63,834 nt of DNA from Bradyrhizobium retamae (lineage in GTDB: Bacteria > Pseudomonadota > Alphaproteobacteria > Rhizobiales > Xanthobacteraceae): assembly GCF_001440415.1 (NCBI RefSeq), contig NZ_LLYA01000167.1:1-63834 (forward strand). The letters run 5' to 3'. Made by a program: the position numbers and the translations under genes. Below, in pieces: positions 24,601 through 33,027 of this stretch; position 1 is the first letter of the stretch; every line of letters begins with the position of its first letter. The notes under the pieces were generated by a model. That model saw only the letters and a list, made by a program, of their open reading frames with translations, did not search any database and was not told where the DNA came from.

Positions 24601-24911
24601 AGAGTACGGTAGCCCTGTGCGGTGAACGCGTTACCACTCTCAAGCATCTGTGCTTCAGTGACACCGCTCTGATAGGCGATCTTGCCTTCAGTTATCCAAC
24701 CGTCTTTCTTCTTCTCGAACTCCTGCGCCAAGAGCCCCTCGACACCCTGTAGCGCCTGCGTCAGACCGTCGTTAGTGGTCAGGCTCGCGGCGCTAGGGGT
24801 CGTCGGGGTCATCACTCCGCCCAACTGTAGCGAACGGTTAGGACGTTGTTCGCGCGCATTCGGCGCGAGAGGATCAGTAATGACCGCTCGCGTCCCATCG
24901 TTATTCGCCAT
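21675..24911 (-). CDS. Internal virion protein with SleB-type cell-wall hydrolase domain
   Basis: 1078 residues. About residues 225-345 match the SleB/CwlJ cell-wall hydrolase family: IRTMLGEAANEGAEGLAAVA with the conserved Glu, VMRNR, then KQFSAWNAG and later GATHYYSP. The rest is Ala/Gln/Lys-rich helix, as in T7 gp15-type internal proteins. It would be carried in the virion and open peptidoglycan on entry. In T7 this activity is in gp16 and is a lytic transglycosylase, so here it is a different enzyme family on a different internal protein. Confidence 0.88.
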   Translation of the reverse strand: MANNDGTRAVITDPLAPNAREQRPNRSLQLGGVMTPTTPSAASLTTNDGLTQALQGVEGLLAQEFEKKKDGWITEGKIAYQSGVTEAQMLESGNAFTAQGYRTLQARDQVNNWFTEQSVAMDETGKQMDPKQYAAQLKQQRESVLSGITDPHARKVASAAFEDMSPRLAQAQALKNNEYNRVERVKSFSSMLYSTGPTSATASKREPGQPLALSPVPVGPVMQPSARDRDIGIRTMLGEAANEGAEGLAAVAHVMRNRTTDARWPDSIAGVALQPKQFSAWNAGAGGNNLVRNYGPGSPMYERAGEVFDAVMAGKHVDPTGGATHYYSPAGMTALVAQGSQSNTIPKWLDDETARSGGRIKIGGHIFVGKAGDAAVRPAVAPQVTATTIATGTPGDINAIPSQEGVGVTGVAQAAGVNEVQQLIRGYTGLNGKDKAAAVADAMRRGLDAGNDALFRDAGGVAILHQLGAQPNDIDEVLKAQKRFDDKKLTEFSIENVKFEDDIKSRAERGESRDSLLADIDKRHKSGLLNDAQARAIATNAADKIRAESGAKSKLADTDMLNELGGLYQQIATGGDFKTLAEEGKKIANKYGATEKDVQQIVGKMFSDSQQYQNHLRTVATTAAKDKAAQDGIKAEVARAQAQGYGIKGLTGQVKITNDAGQPETVSAEEYGIRQIKDRWGKQYADAVSKGQMTAAQAKPEMERKVFLELQNHGVIDKQTQAQFVGALSGNIISKDGTVKTAAVQAYDTYLTLSTTPGLNPGYLSKVVGDEPTRNLLEHAVLLDQGTLSKEQALLKAHEILNDPNRDPNDKIQKDVVWRQKLDVDLDKVLLERTHPGFLNSLFATGDQNERERILTNNATAKNYVINRAEAYHFQEPRENGEVSLKKALDDLQANSTPVMGNLIITKPGKELDKAMGVAGFGPNAAEDAISSYIRKNGEKIWGKSYTDRENSSVANAVRAVGTFDRQFSPQGIAKAISPGTFDSVDNYKGSRADGPPVSITYNAELGIMTVDLYKDRDMKQTIGSPRHFNVKAIGAEYAKEQTTPGSWATTWNSMFKGTAKAIKDAAADYNNIVGELK

Positions 24912-24918
24912 AGTATTC

Positions 24919-25431
24919 CTATTTTGGTTTGCTGCTCTGCCAGAGCTTCGTCATATCTGTTGCGAAGTTCAGCGCGTAAGTTGCGGGATTGGGTTCAGGG
25001 ATCGGGCTGTAGTCGATCTGCATCGAGGCTTGGAAGTCGCTCTGTAGTCGCTGATTGTCGATCTGCAAGTACTGTGCTTGTAGGTCTTGCTTGCGTCGAG
25101 ACTGCGCCATAGTGGCGTTACGCTCTACGTCGAACATCACAGCGTTGACCGAGCGACCGCCTACACCTTCAGCAGCAGCCGCCACTTCAGCCTGCGCCGA
25201 AGTGAGGTACTCGCTACGTTCGATCTGGAAAGCCTGTTCCCTACTGGCGGCACTTGCAATGTTTTCATTCGTGGTGAGAATGTTTTGATTGTTCGCGTTC
25301 GACAGTTGCGTCATCGTATTCTTGTACGCCTGCCAAACCTGTTTCGCTTCCGCGTCTTTCTTGGCTTGACTGTACGACAGGCCGGTACGCAATGCAGCCA
25401 GCCCGCCGCTTAGGGCGAGGTCTGCCCACAT
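24919..25431 (-). CDS. Internal virion protein B (gp14-like)
   Basis: 170 residues of helical, Ala/Gln/Asn-rich sequence beginning MWADLALSGGLAALRTGLSY, in the place and of the size of T7 gp14, which inserts in the outer membrane upon ejection. The middle AAEGVGGRSVNAVMFDVERN is typical of the family. Start overlaps the stop of the tail tube B gene by 1 bp. Confidence 0.85.
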   Translation of the reverse strand: MWADLALSGGLAALRTGLSYSQAKKDAEAKQVWQAYKNTMTQLSNANNQNILTTNENIASAASREQAFQIERSEYLTSAQAEVAAAAEGVGGRSVNAVMFDVERNATMAQSRRKQDLQAQYLQIDNQRLQSDFQASMQIDYSPIPEPNPATYALNFATDMTKLWQSSKPK

Positions 25432-27854
25432 TACTGTTTACCTCCTGAGTTAGCGATCCTTCGACCGCGCTTATTGTACTGTCCTACGTACTCGATGTCC
25501 GCGATCCGCATAGGAAGGTGGCTGTTCGAATACAGTTCGATCTCAGCATCGTTCACGTTGTACCGGAACGGAAGCGTAAACGTCTCACTGCTGAGCGACT
25601 GCACGCCGACAAGGTTATCCACGCTACCTACGATACGAGCATTGAACCTGACTTCAGGACCATCGCCGTACTTGGATCGAACTCGTCCAATGATTTCGCC
25701 GGTCTCGTCCAACACCACGCTGAACGATTTCGCACGGACCTTAGCTGAACCGATGACAACTCCATTCTCGTCCTTAACAGACGGCATGGTTGGTATGTAC
25801 CGAGACATGAACCGTGTGCCGACAATCAAGTCACCACCAAGCATACTCTTCTTAAGCGTAACGACCTTACCAGTGCCGGGAACATCCACGATGCTGTCTA
25901 TGGACACGATCAAACCCGGCGTCGGGCAATTGTCGCTCTGTACGCATACGAGTTCTTCATCCGCCAGATAGGCGAACGGCAGCACGAAGCTGTGGTAGCA
26001 ATCTAACACGTCGAACCTCTGATCGAGGAACACCGGGTATCCAACTTCGCTACTGTCTTCTACGTCGAACGGCATACGTAGAAGGTAATGGTCAGTACCG
26101 ATGCGCTGCACGAAGTACACAACGTCTTCGTCGAAGAAGCTGTACACGATCTCATGTTCGAACTTCCACGTATGCAGAGCAGACTGGATTTTCTTATCGT
26201 CCGCCCATATGTATTGGTAGATATAAACGTCGGTCTGTGTGTTGTTTGTATGTACGAGCAGCGTCTCGTAGTTCGCTGAGGCTGTAAGCAGCTTAGACTT
26301 ACCCACGATGTACTTGTTAACGTGCTGCGTGATCGGTCGGCTGTCGTTGTTGTCGCCTGTGCTCTCCGTGAAGAACTCTCGGAGGCCAGTGAAGCGCCCG
26401 AAGTTCGAAGCGAAGAAAACGTTCTTACCCGCAGCCGCAGGCTTCGCAGCCAACTCGCTCTCAAAGCTCGTGGTCAAGACCAGCTTAGCATTCGCGGGAG
26501 TAAGCGCAGTGCGACCGAACACAACGAACTGACCCTTGGGTGAGAACACCGCGAGGTCTTTGTTGAATGGCACAGCAGCCAGCATCTGAGAGCTTTCGAC
26601 AGTCGAGTTGATGTCGATAGGATCAGTATCGGCTAACGCAGAAGCCGACCCTTGCCAGAAATTCGTATACCGATGGGTACGTGACATGATGGCGTTCGAT
26701 CCAGAGAGGAACACTGTCCTGCCCTGAAAGGCTGATACGTCATTGATCGTATTTCCGACGAAAGATGGATCAGGATTAGAAACATCTGTACCTACTGCAC
26801 GAGGCTCGTATGCCTCACGAGAGAATGCAAATCCCGGCGAGTTGTACGTTAGCTTGTGCGGCATTGTTGCCTGATCGAACGCCGTGTTCGTATAGGGCGA
26901 TGCAGCTTCCTTCCAGTATCCCGATAGACCGAACCCGCCACCGGGCGTCACGCTACCATCAAGCGAAGATACGATGAACTTGAACCACAGGTCTTTAGCC
27001 GTATCGGAGTTCTCTGCGATACGTACCGCGTAGTAGTGCGGGGCTAATCGAGGAAGATCGGCAATTGTAGTTACCGTGTCTGTGCATGTCTTTAGGTTTA
27101 CACCGCCGGTGCCGTCAGACGACGTTAAAGTGAACGCGCCAGAAGGCTTCTTAATCCAGAATATGTCCTCCTGTATTCCGACACTCCATCCAGCACAAAG
27201 ACCACTTGGAACGATGATAGACCCATTACCAGCCGGTGTTGTATAGCTAGCGTCGGTCAAGCAGCCTAGCAGTACGGCGGCTATGAACTGAGTAGCGACA
27301 TAGGACGAGTCAGAGGCAACGCTACCATCCGGTGTTCTGTAACTGGCTGCCAGCACACCGTCGATGTATATGGCGTATGTTCTTCCATATGCTCCACCGA
27401 GAACCTGCATAACGGCTGCACTGTTGCCCGATGTGTTGAAGTAAACGGTTTTCGATGTTGTAATCGCGACAGTCACGCTAGGATTAACGACGATTGTATT
27501 GTCTTCGTCATCCGTACTGCACTTCATGTTGTCAGTACCTGCGAGGTACGCAACCGCGTCTGCGGCTACAGTGACCGTCTGTGCATTTGCGTTCAGGTCG
27601 AACACGTCAACGTCACCGTTCTTGAACATCGCCAAGAACTTGTTTCCGTCCCGCGTCTCGAAATTGTACCAGCCAAGCACATTGGAGACAGAGCCGAGAT
27701 AGCCGACTAGATCGGTAGGCGGCCTGCGTCCCAATCCGTTCACGGCATCCGAAGTCATGTTCTCTTGTAGTGTAGACTGTCCGTCGAACCGATCTCTCGG
27801 TGCTTGCTGCGACACTCCCTGTAGCAGAGAGCCGAGCGATCCATCTACCTTCAT
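25431..27854 (-). CDS. Tail tubular protein B (gp12-like nozzle)
   Basis: 807 residues matching the T7 gp12 family: N-terminal SLLQGVSQQAPRDRFDGQST and LQENMTSDAVNGLGRRPPTD are hallmark sequences. Central beta-propeller-like strands follow. Six copies form the tail nozzle to which fibres attach. It overlaps tail tube A by 4 bp. Confidence 0.93.
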   Translation of the reverse strand: MKVDGSLGSLLQGVSQQAPRDRFDGQSTLQENMTSDAVNGLGRRPPTDLVGYLGSVSNVLGWYNFETRDGNKFLAMFKNGDVDVFDLNANAQTVTVAADAVAYLAGTDNMKCSTDDEDNTIVVNPSVTVAITTSKTVYFNTSGNSAAVMQVLGGAYGRTYAIYIDGVLAASYRTPDGSVASDSSYVATQFIAAVLLGCLTDASYTTPAGNGSIIVPSGLCAGWSVGIQEDIFWIKKPSGAFTLTSSDGTGGVNLKTCTDTVTTIADLPRLAPHYYAVRIAENSDTAKDLWFKFIVSSLDGSVTPGGGFGLSGYWKEAASPYTNTAFDQATMPHKLTYNSPGFAFSREAYEPRAVGTDVSNPDPSFVGNTINDVSAFQGRTVFLSGSNAIMSRTHRYTNFWQGSASALADTDPIDINSTVESSQMLAAVPFNKDLAVFSPKGQFVVFGRTALTPANAKLVLTTSFESELAAKPAAAGKNVFFASNFGRFTGLREFFTESTGDNNDSRPITQHVNKYIVGKSKLLTASANYETLLVHTNNTQTDVYIYQYIWADDKKIQSALHTWKFEHEIVYSFFDEDVVYFVQRIGTDHYLLRMPFDVEDSSEVGYPVFLDQRFDVLDCYHSFVLPFAYLADEELVCVQSDNCPTPGLIVSIDSIVDVPGTGKVVTLKKSMLGGDLIVGTRFMSRYIPTMPSVKDENGVVIGSAKVRAKSFSVVLDETGEIIGRVRSKYGDGPEVRFNARIVGSVDNLVGVQSLSSETFTLPFRYNVNDAEIELYSNSHLPMRIADIEYVGQYNKRGRRIANSGGKQ

Positions 27855-28477
27855 CGGATACGTCCACCGACCAGATTAGGATTGCGAGAGCCGGTCGTGC
27901 CGGTGATACCGGACTGCAACCGAATAGCAGTCGGATTGTCGAGTGCATTAACAGCCAGCATCGTAAGCTCTTTAGCCTTCAGCTTCGCCCATGCGATAGC
28001 TGTCTGCTGCTTCAGTTCGTTCGTCTTGAAGCTGTCGCCGTCATCGTCGATGTACATAGCCTCGCGGGCTTTGTGCAATACGTAGCTAGCGGCTACGGAC
28101 GGAAGACTGCCGATGTCCAATCTAGTAACAAGGTCAACAGTGACGCTCGTGTTGATAACATCGGTGTGCTTATAGGCGTCGTAAATGAAATTGCCACGTC
28201 GAGCGTAGCGCAATTTCTCAGCAGGAGTTTGGTACTCCACGTCCGATACTTGCATGTCGAGCGCCGCAGCCGGGACGGCCACGCGTCCCTCACTATTCGG
28301 GACCAGCTTACTTCTGTATTCGCGATTGAACCACCAGCCAGTCTGCTGAAAGTCAATGTCCTCTGTGTCGAGAATGCGCGAAGCAGTCTGTACAGATGGG
28401 TGCGTGGACGTGGTAGAACTCACACCGCTCTCTCCGACTACGGAGAGCATAGAATTGATAATGGTAGCGCGGTCCAC
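27851..28477 (-). CDS. Tail tubular protein A (gp11-like gatekeeper)
   Basis: 208 residues starting MDRATIINSMLSVVGESGVS, typical of T7 gp11: LDTEDIDFQQTGWWFNREY and YDAYKHTDVINTSVTVDLVT follow. Twelve copies form the ring between portal and nozzle. First gene after the capsid terminator. Confidence 0.9.
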   Translation of the reverse strand: MDRATIINSMLSVVGESGVSSTTSTHPSVQTASRILDTEDIDFQQTGWWFNREYRSKLVPNSEGRVAVPAAALDMQVSDVEYQTPAEKLRYARRGNFIYDAYKHTDVINTSVTVDLVTRLDIGSLPSVAASYVLHKAREAMYIDDDGDSFKTNELKQQTAIAWAKLKAKELTMLAVNALDNPTAIRLQSGITGTTGSRNPNLVGGRIR

Positions 28478-28493
28478 TTTGTATTCTCCAATG

Positions 28494-28524
28494 CAAAATG
28501 CCCGGTCCCATACGGGACCGGGCT
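28494..28524 (-). terminator. Terminator after the capsid gene (T-phi analogue)
   Basis: GCCCGGTCCC and GGGACCGGGC form a perfect 10-bp stem with a 4-nt loop, followed on the minus strand by ATTTTGC. It is placed exactly as T7 T-phi, just behind the major capsid gene, where partial termination keeps capsid mRNA abundant. Confidence 0.85.
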
Positions 28525-28540
28525 TTGCGTGTAGTATAGA

Positions 28541-29515
28541 TTAGGCTTTGAACACCGCGCCGCAAACGTCGGGACGGTTGATCGAGACGCCGAATGCGAG
28601 GAAGCTGTCGATGAACCACTGCTTCTCTTCGCGGTTGAACCAGATGTCGCTCTGAAGCGGAATGGTTTCACCAGCGAGGAACGACTTCGGATGCAGGATG
28701 ACCGCAACGGCCTTCGCCTGCGCAGCCGACACGTCGTAAGCGTTGCTGTTGCCAGCGTTCGACAGGAAGTGACCAGTGATAGCAGCAGTCGGGATGCGCG
28801 CAGTCTTGACGATGCGAACGCCCTTGATCTCGTAGATGATACCCTTCGCGTAGTCGCCGTTACCGGCCGCGAAGTCACGCGAGATAAGCTTGTCGTGATC
28901 GAGCAGAACGTCGAACTGGGTAGGACGGACGAAGATCACGAGTTCAGTCGAATCAATCTCTTCCTCTTCCATTTCGACGATGATGCCGCTGATCGCAGTA
29001 GCCAGCTTGTCGGGATCGAGTTCGTCACCAGCCAAGGCCAGCACGGTATTCTTGCCAGCGCCAATCGACTGCTTCGCAGCAGTACCGTCACCGAGGACGG
29101 GAGCCGTAGCCACCGAGCCCTTGATGCCCATGATGATGAACGCCTGATCGAAGAACTTGCCAAGCTCCTTACCGTGATCCTGTGCAAGCTCCATACGCGC
29201 GTCGAAGTGCGTCTGAAGATCGTTCAGCATAGAACGGTTGTCGCGAGCGAGCACGACGGTATCGACGGTCAGCGAGACCTTACCGAACGGGGTGACTTCG
29301 CCAGCGGGGCGGACGCCGGGAACCAGCGCCTTCAGCGTGGTACGACCAACGCGGTTATTCGAGATAGTATCAGTGCCACGAACCGGACGGATTTTCGCGT
29401 ACTGCCGCATGATAGCGGACTTCGCGAACTGGCTTTCGACTTCGCCACCGTACTGTTCGAGCAGAAGGTCCACACTCACATCTGAGAGGTCGGGACCGGG
29501 AATTTCGTAAGACAA
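28541..29515 (-). CDS. Major capsid protein
   Basis: 324 residues of the T7 gp10-type HK97-fold capsid: VGRTTLKALVPGVRPAGEVT, LDDL-like linker, DHGKELGKFFDQAFIIMGIKG and IPLQSDIWFNREEKQWFIDS near the end. Forms the icosahedral shell. The start codon is TTG at 29515, with AGGAG 5 bp upstream; unusual for the most abundant virion protein. Behind promoter copy 29560 and before a terminator, as in T7. Confidence 0.93.
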   Translation of the reverse strand: MSYEIPGPDLSDVSVDLLLEQYGGEVESQFAKSAIMRQYAKIRPVRGTDTISNNRVGRTTLKALVPGVRPAGEVTPFGKVSLTVDTVVLARDNRSMLNDLQTHFDARMELAQDHGKELGKFFDQAFIIMGIKGSVATAPVLGDGTAAKQSIGAGKNTVLALAGDELDPDKLATAISGIIVEMEEEEIDSTELVIFVRPTQFDVLLDHDKLISRDFAAGNGDYAKGIIYEIKGVRIVKTARIPTAAITGHFLSNAGNSNAYDVSAAQAKAVAVILHPKSFLAGETIPLQSDIWFNREEKQWFIDSFLAFGVSINRPDVCGAVFKA

Positions 29516-29559
29516 AGTTTCTCCTATAGGGAATGTATGCGGACTAGTCCGCTGTATCT

Positions 29560-29572
29560 CCTAATAGGGAGG
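29560..29572 (-). promoter_or_regulatory. Candidate phage RNA polymerase promoter (copy 3)
   Basis: CCTCCCTATTAGG on the minus strand, 45 bp upstream of the capsid start. It lies within a palindrome with 8-bp outer arms (CCGCTGTA, TACAGCGG). A degenerate second version, TTCCCTATAGGAGA (about 29520-29533), lies between it and the capsid start and includes the ribosome site. Confidence 0.7.
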
Positions 29573-29588
29573 TACAGCGGGTCCGTAG

Positions 29589-30470
29589 TCAGATGCCTGC
29601 TTTCTTGCCAGCCAGACGCCGAGCGTCTAACGCTTTGATTTCCGCAGGCTTTGCATTGCGTGCATGCGCAGTCTTGAGTTCAGCGAGGTACTGCGCGCGG
29701 CTTAGAGCCGTACCGATGACCGTACCAGTGCTATCACCGACAGCCAGCTTGTTCGTACCGAGACCCTTTTGATCTGGCGCAGAGTTGTACAGACGGAGAA
29801 GCTCCTTAGCGCCGAGGTCAGCACGGATACCACCTTCGTTAAGCATGGAGCGGATTTCATCCACCTTAGCTTTGAATGCAGGATCAGCCTTCTCGGTCTT
29901 CTGAGCCCACGTCTTAACCGTGTCCCAGTTCTCCTTACCGCCGAAGATGCCGTGAACCTGAGTGACGGTCTCCGTAACCTTAGCAGCCAACCCTTCGTAG
30001 TGTGCAGTGACGCCAGCCATGACCAGCGTGGCCTTGGCCTTACCGAGCTTGGCTTCAAGTCCTGCAACGTCAACGTCGTTCAGGTCGCCAGACTTCAGAG
30101 CCTTGGCGAAGAACTCGTTCGCCGCGTTCGGTCCAACGCCCGCTTCCTTAAGCAGTTCGATGGCAGCGTTAGCAGCCGGGCTTTCGGGGAAGCTCGTGTA
30201 GTCCTTGAGCGGACCAGCGGCTTCCTTATCGGCAGCAGCCTTCTCCGCAGCCGCCTTTTCGGCAGCGGCTTTCTCTTCAGCAGCCTTAGCCGGATCAACG
30301 ATGACAACGGAGTTCTCTTCGTCGTCACCCTTCTTCTCAGGAGGCGCGTTTGCCGGGGCAGCGGGAGCCTTGGGAGCGCCCTTGTTGTCGAGAGCACCTT
30401 CGTCGAGGTTCTCAACCGTAGCGCCCTGTGCGGCCAACGCCTTCTCTGCTACGGTAGGTTCAGTGGTCAT
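29589..30470 (-). CDS. Capsid scaffolding protein
   Basis: 293 residues, acidic and Ala/Lys/Glu-rich. Residues about 60-90 repeat AAAEK-type units (a likely coiled coil), and the C-terminus has KAVG-type basic motif region (HARNAKPAEIKALDARRLAG). Position between portal and capsid and composition match T7 gp9, which guides procapsid assembly and then leaves. Start overlaps the portal stop by 4 bp. Confidence 0.88.
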   Translation of the reverse strand: MTTEPTVAEKALAAQGATVENLDEGALDNKGAPKAPAAPANAPPEKKGDDEENSVVIVDPAKAAEEKAAAEKAAAEKAAADKEAAGPLKDYTSFPESPAANAAIELLKEAGVGPNAANEFFAKALKSGDLNDVDVAGLEAKLGKAKATLVMAGVTAHYEGLAAKVTETVTQVHGIFGGKENWDTVKTWAQKTEKADPAFKAKVDEIRSMLNEGGIRADLGAKELLRLYNSAPDQKGLGTNKLAVGDSTGTVIGTALSRAQYLAELKTAHARNAKPAEIKALDARRLAGKKAGI

Positions 30471-32059
30471 GCAGTCTGTGATCCTTGTACGGCTGCTTTA
30501 CCGGCCTCTGCGGCAACGGTCCCGGCAGCTTTCTGTTGTTCGAGTTGAGCTTGCTGCTGTAGAGCACGCTGCTGGTTAGCCTGCATTTCAGCCTGCGTGT
30601 ATAAGAACTTGTTGTGGTCAACCTGTCGCTGTGTACCGAGGTACGCCGCGAACTTCAGTGGGTTGATCGCGGCACGGATTTCTTCGGGCACAGCATCGAG
30701 AATAGCCATGTCACCTACCCACATGCGCACGTTGTCCAGTTCTCCCTGACGAGAGAGACTGTCCATGCCTGTGATGATCTGCGGCCGGATGCCGTTCTGT
30801 ACGCCAGTGAACCCGATATGATCGAGCGTGATGTACGCTGTCGGCCCCTGCCACTGCAAAGCCATACGCGAGTAGATACCGCCCACCGACATCTCAAGCT
30901 CGTTCGCTTGGATGCGGATTTCTTCAGCGGTGACGCGCTCAGCATCACGAGTGACGGACGAGTTCAGTAGGAACGCTTGCGCGATCTGCTTCTCGTATCG
31001 CTGGATCATCGTAACGATGAAGTTAGCGTCGTTGTTCTTGTCGGTCTTCACCGCGACAACATCGCCTTCCTTACCGCTATGGTAAGAGCCAGCTTCGCTG
31101 TTGTTCAGCGCCTGTACGTCAACGAGTGACGCCGGGTTCACGAGGAACTTGATATCTCCCATGATACCGGCGAGATTAATAAGTGACTGCGTGAGAACTT
31201 CAGTAGCGTGGAACGCACCGGAGTAGTCTTCGACGAGCCCTCGTCCGTAGTCCTCGCCGCGAACGAGTGTCCACGTCAGAGGTATCCACGGCAGAACTTC
31301 CTTCGGCCAGCTTGCGCCTGCCGTGTCGAGTGCAACGAAGCCAGCTTCCTGCGTTGCATGAAACTTACCGTCTTCCATCAGCCGGATGCGCGTGAAGACA
31401 ATTACGTCCGAGTTATCTTCGTACTCGGGAGTGTTCGTCTGCTTCTTGGCGCGTAGCTTCTCTTGTACGTCAGGATGGAACGTCTCGAATGCTTTGCACT
31501 CGCGCGTCATGATCTCGATGACAGCGCCGCTCAAGTCACGCACCACGCAGTAGTCGCGAAGATTGAAGACTTGTGCAGGCTTGTCCTTTGGATGATACAC
31601 GAGCGCGTTGCCGGTAACGACGATCAACTGTGCAGCGTAAGTAGCTGACGGTCGATACGCGACCATATCGAGGTACTCCATAGACTCACGTTCAGTGCCG
31701 TTAAGCTCTTCTTCGATCTTGGTAGTCAACGTAGCCAGTTCTGCCGGATCGGAACCCTGCGCTAGCGTCTTGATCTGCTTCATCTGCTTCGCACTAAGCG
31801 AGAGACGGAAGAATGGACCCTGCGGTCTGAACAGTGTGGTGACAATCTTGTTCGACAGATGGTTCACAGCGCGTGCGCCGATGCTGTCGTTGCTCAGTTG
31901 TCTTTCGCTAGTGTCAGCAGTCCCTGTGTTCTCAGGGAATAGGTACGGCAGTGTCCACTTCGCGTACTGCTCACTACGAGTTTTGAACGAACTCTTCTTG
32001 CCGTCTAGGTGGTCCCACCTGTTTTGCAGTGTGCCCTTCGGCGCAGTGGATGCAGTCAT
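30467..32059 (-). CDS. Head-tail connector (portal) protein
   Basis: 530 residues matching T7 gp8: RWDHLDGKKSSFKTRSEQYA and WTLPYLFPENTG near the start, ARAVNHLSNKIVTTLFRPQG, later SVTRDAERVTAEEIRIQANE. Twelve copies form the packaging and ejection ring. The Gln-rich C-terminus (ALQQQAQLEQQKA) is coiled-coil. TAATG overlap with the gene upstream. Confidence 0.93.
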   Translation of the reverse strand: MTASTAPKGTLQNRWDHLDGKKSSFKTRSEQYAKWTLPYLFPENTGTADTSERQLSNDSIGARAVNHLSNKIVTTLFRPQGPFFRLSLSAKQMKQIKTLAQGSDPAELATLTTKIEEELNGTERESMEYLDMVAYRPSATYAAQLIVVTGNALVYHPKDKPAQVFNLRDYCVVRDLSGAVIEIMTRECKAFETFHPDVQEKLRAKKQTNTPEYEDNSDVIVFTRIRLMEDGKFHATQEAGFVALDTAGASWPKEVLPWIPLTWTLVRGEDYGRGLVEDYSGAFHATEVLTQSLINLAGIMGDIKFLVNPASLVDVQALNNSEAGSYHSGKEGDVVAVKTDKNNDANFIVTMIQRYEKQIAQAFLLNSSVTRDAERVTAEEIRIQANELEMSVGGIYSRMALQWQGPTAYITLDHIGFTGVQNGIRPQIITGMDSLSRQGELDNVRMWVGDMAILDAVPEEIRAAINPLKFAAYLGTQRQVDHNKFLYTQAEMQANQQRALQQQAQLEQQKAAGTVAAEAGKAAVQGSQTA

Positions 32060-32328
32060 TACAGACCTAGACCACCGCGACCGAGACCGCCGAGCGGCTT
32101 GCCGGTGACGCGCTTCTCAGTGAAGCCTTCGTACAGCGGCGTTGCGGAGTTCGTGTTCTTTGTAGCTCCGTCGCCTACACGGACTTCTGCGCCAGGAGCG
32201 CGAGCAGTTGTCGGCTCACGAGCGGGCGGGATAACGGGTGGAGGCGGCGCGGGAGCGTCGTTACTGCCACCGAATAGCGAGGTAGCAGCAGTCACAGCGC
32301 CAATAATGGCGGTGATTGGATCGCACAA
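32059..32328 (-). CDS. Small structural protein, probable
   Basis: 89 residues, TTG start at 32328. A short hydrophobic N-terminus (ITAIIGAVTAATSLFGG) precedes a Pro-rich linker and a Gly-rich end (GKPLGGLGRGGLGL). Such proteins sit before the connector gene in many T7-like phages and some are minor virion components (T7 gp6.7/7.3 area). Exact role unknown. Confidence 0.65.
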   Translation of the reverse strand: MCDPITAIIGAVTAATSLFGGSNDAPAPPPPVIPPAREPTTARAPGAEVRVGDGATKNTNSATPLYEGFTEKRVTGKPLGGLGRGGLGL

Positions 32329-32329
32329 A

Positions 32330-32776
32330 TTAGTTTATCCTTTTAGATACGGTGTTGGCCTCGCGCGTGTAGCCAAGCCGCTCGTACAGTCTCAGAACTT
32401 CCTCTGTGTTGATGCGCGTGCTTGTTCCCGCGCGTACATGAATACAATTCAGACGCTTAGCGTCGAACTCGAACTGTTTGATTAGTCGTGCGGCCAGTAG
32501 ACCGCCTCTGTATTCGGGGAGGATGTAGAGCAAGAGTTCGTAGGCGTTCAGTTCACTGTCGAACCAAGTTCGGTTCGCAATGCCGAACATGAAGCCTCGA
32601 AGATCAACGTCGATGAACCCGATGAATGCGGGCTGCTCGATCATGGACGTGAGTGTAGTACGAACGTAGTCGGGGTCGGGCCTTACTTGAGAGTAGTGCG
32701 GGCTTTCGACATGCAACGCGAGAAGCATTTCAATAATCAGCCCGACATCATCGGCCCTGATCGGTCGAAGCATCAC
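32330..32776 (-). CDS. GNAT-family N-acetyltransferase
   Basis: 148 residues. GNAT fold is visible: MLRPIRADDVGLIIEMLLAL at the N-terminus, strand 4 motif LLLYILPEYRGGLLAARLIK (acetyl-CoA loop, R/Q-G-G/A type), and LYERLGYTREANTVSKRIN at the end. Transfers acetyl to an unknown substrate. Podoviruses often carry one beside the connector; roles may include modifying a host protein. Confidence 0.85.
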   Translation of the reverse strand: MMLRPIRADDVGLIIEMLLALHVESPHYSQVRPDPDYVRTTLTSMIEQPAFIGFIDVDLRGFMFGIANRTWFDSELNAYELLLYILPEYRGGLLAARLIKQFEFDAKRLNCIHVRAGTSTRINTEEVLRLYERLGYTREANTVSKRIN

Positions 32777-33027
32777 TCTCCTAGTTTAACGATGGCTCCG
32801 GTGTTGGTTTGAGTGTCGCGCAACGCTGAAGGCTCACCTGTTACGGTGCGTCCTTGCGCAGCGTGATGCTTGATCCACTCAATGACCTTCTGTTCGCCCG
32901 CCGCTTGCATAAGCTCGTCGCGGTCGAAGCCCGGTTTAACCTCGAAAGGTCGGAAGGCGTTACAGAGTGCCTTGATGAACTCCTGTGATACAGGAGGAAC
33001 GGATACTGCACTGATGTAAGCGGCCAT
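32773..33027 (-). CDS. Small phage protein of unknown function
   Basis: 84 residues starting MAAYISAVSVPPVSQEFIKA; resembles small proteins that stand between RNA polymerase and connector genes in related phages (LCNAFRPFEVKPGFDRDELM). Overlaps the acetyltransferase by 4 bp and starts in a TAATG with the gene before it. Confidence 0.65.
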   Translation of the reverse strand: MAAYISAVSVPPVSQEFIKALCNAFRPFEVKPGFDRDELMQAAGEQKVIEWIKHHAAQGRTVTGEPSALRDTQTNTGAIVKLGE

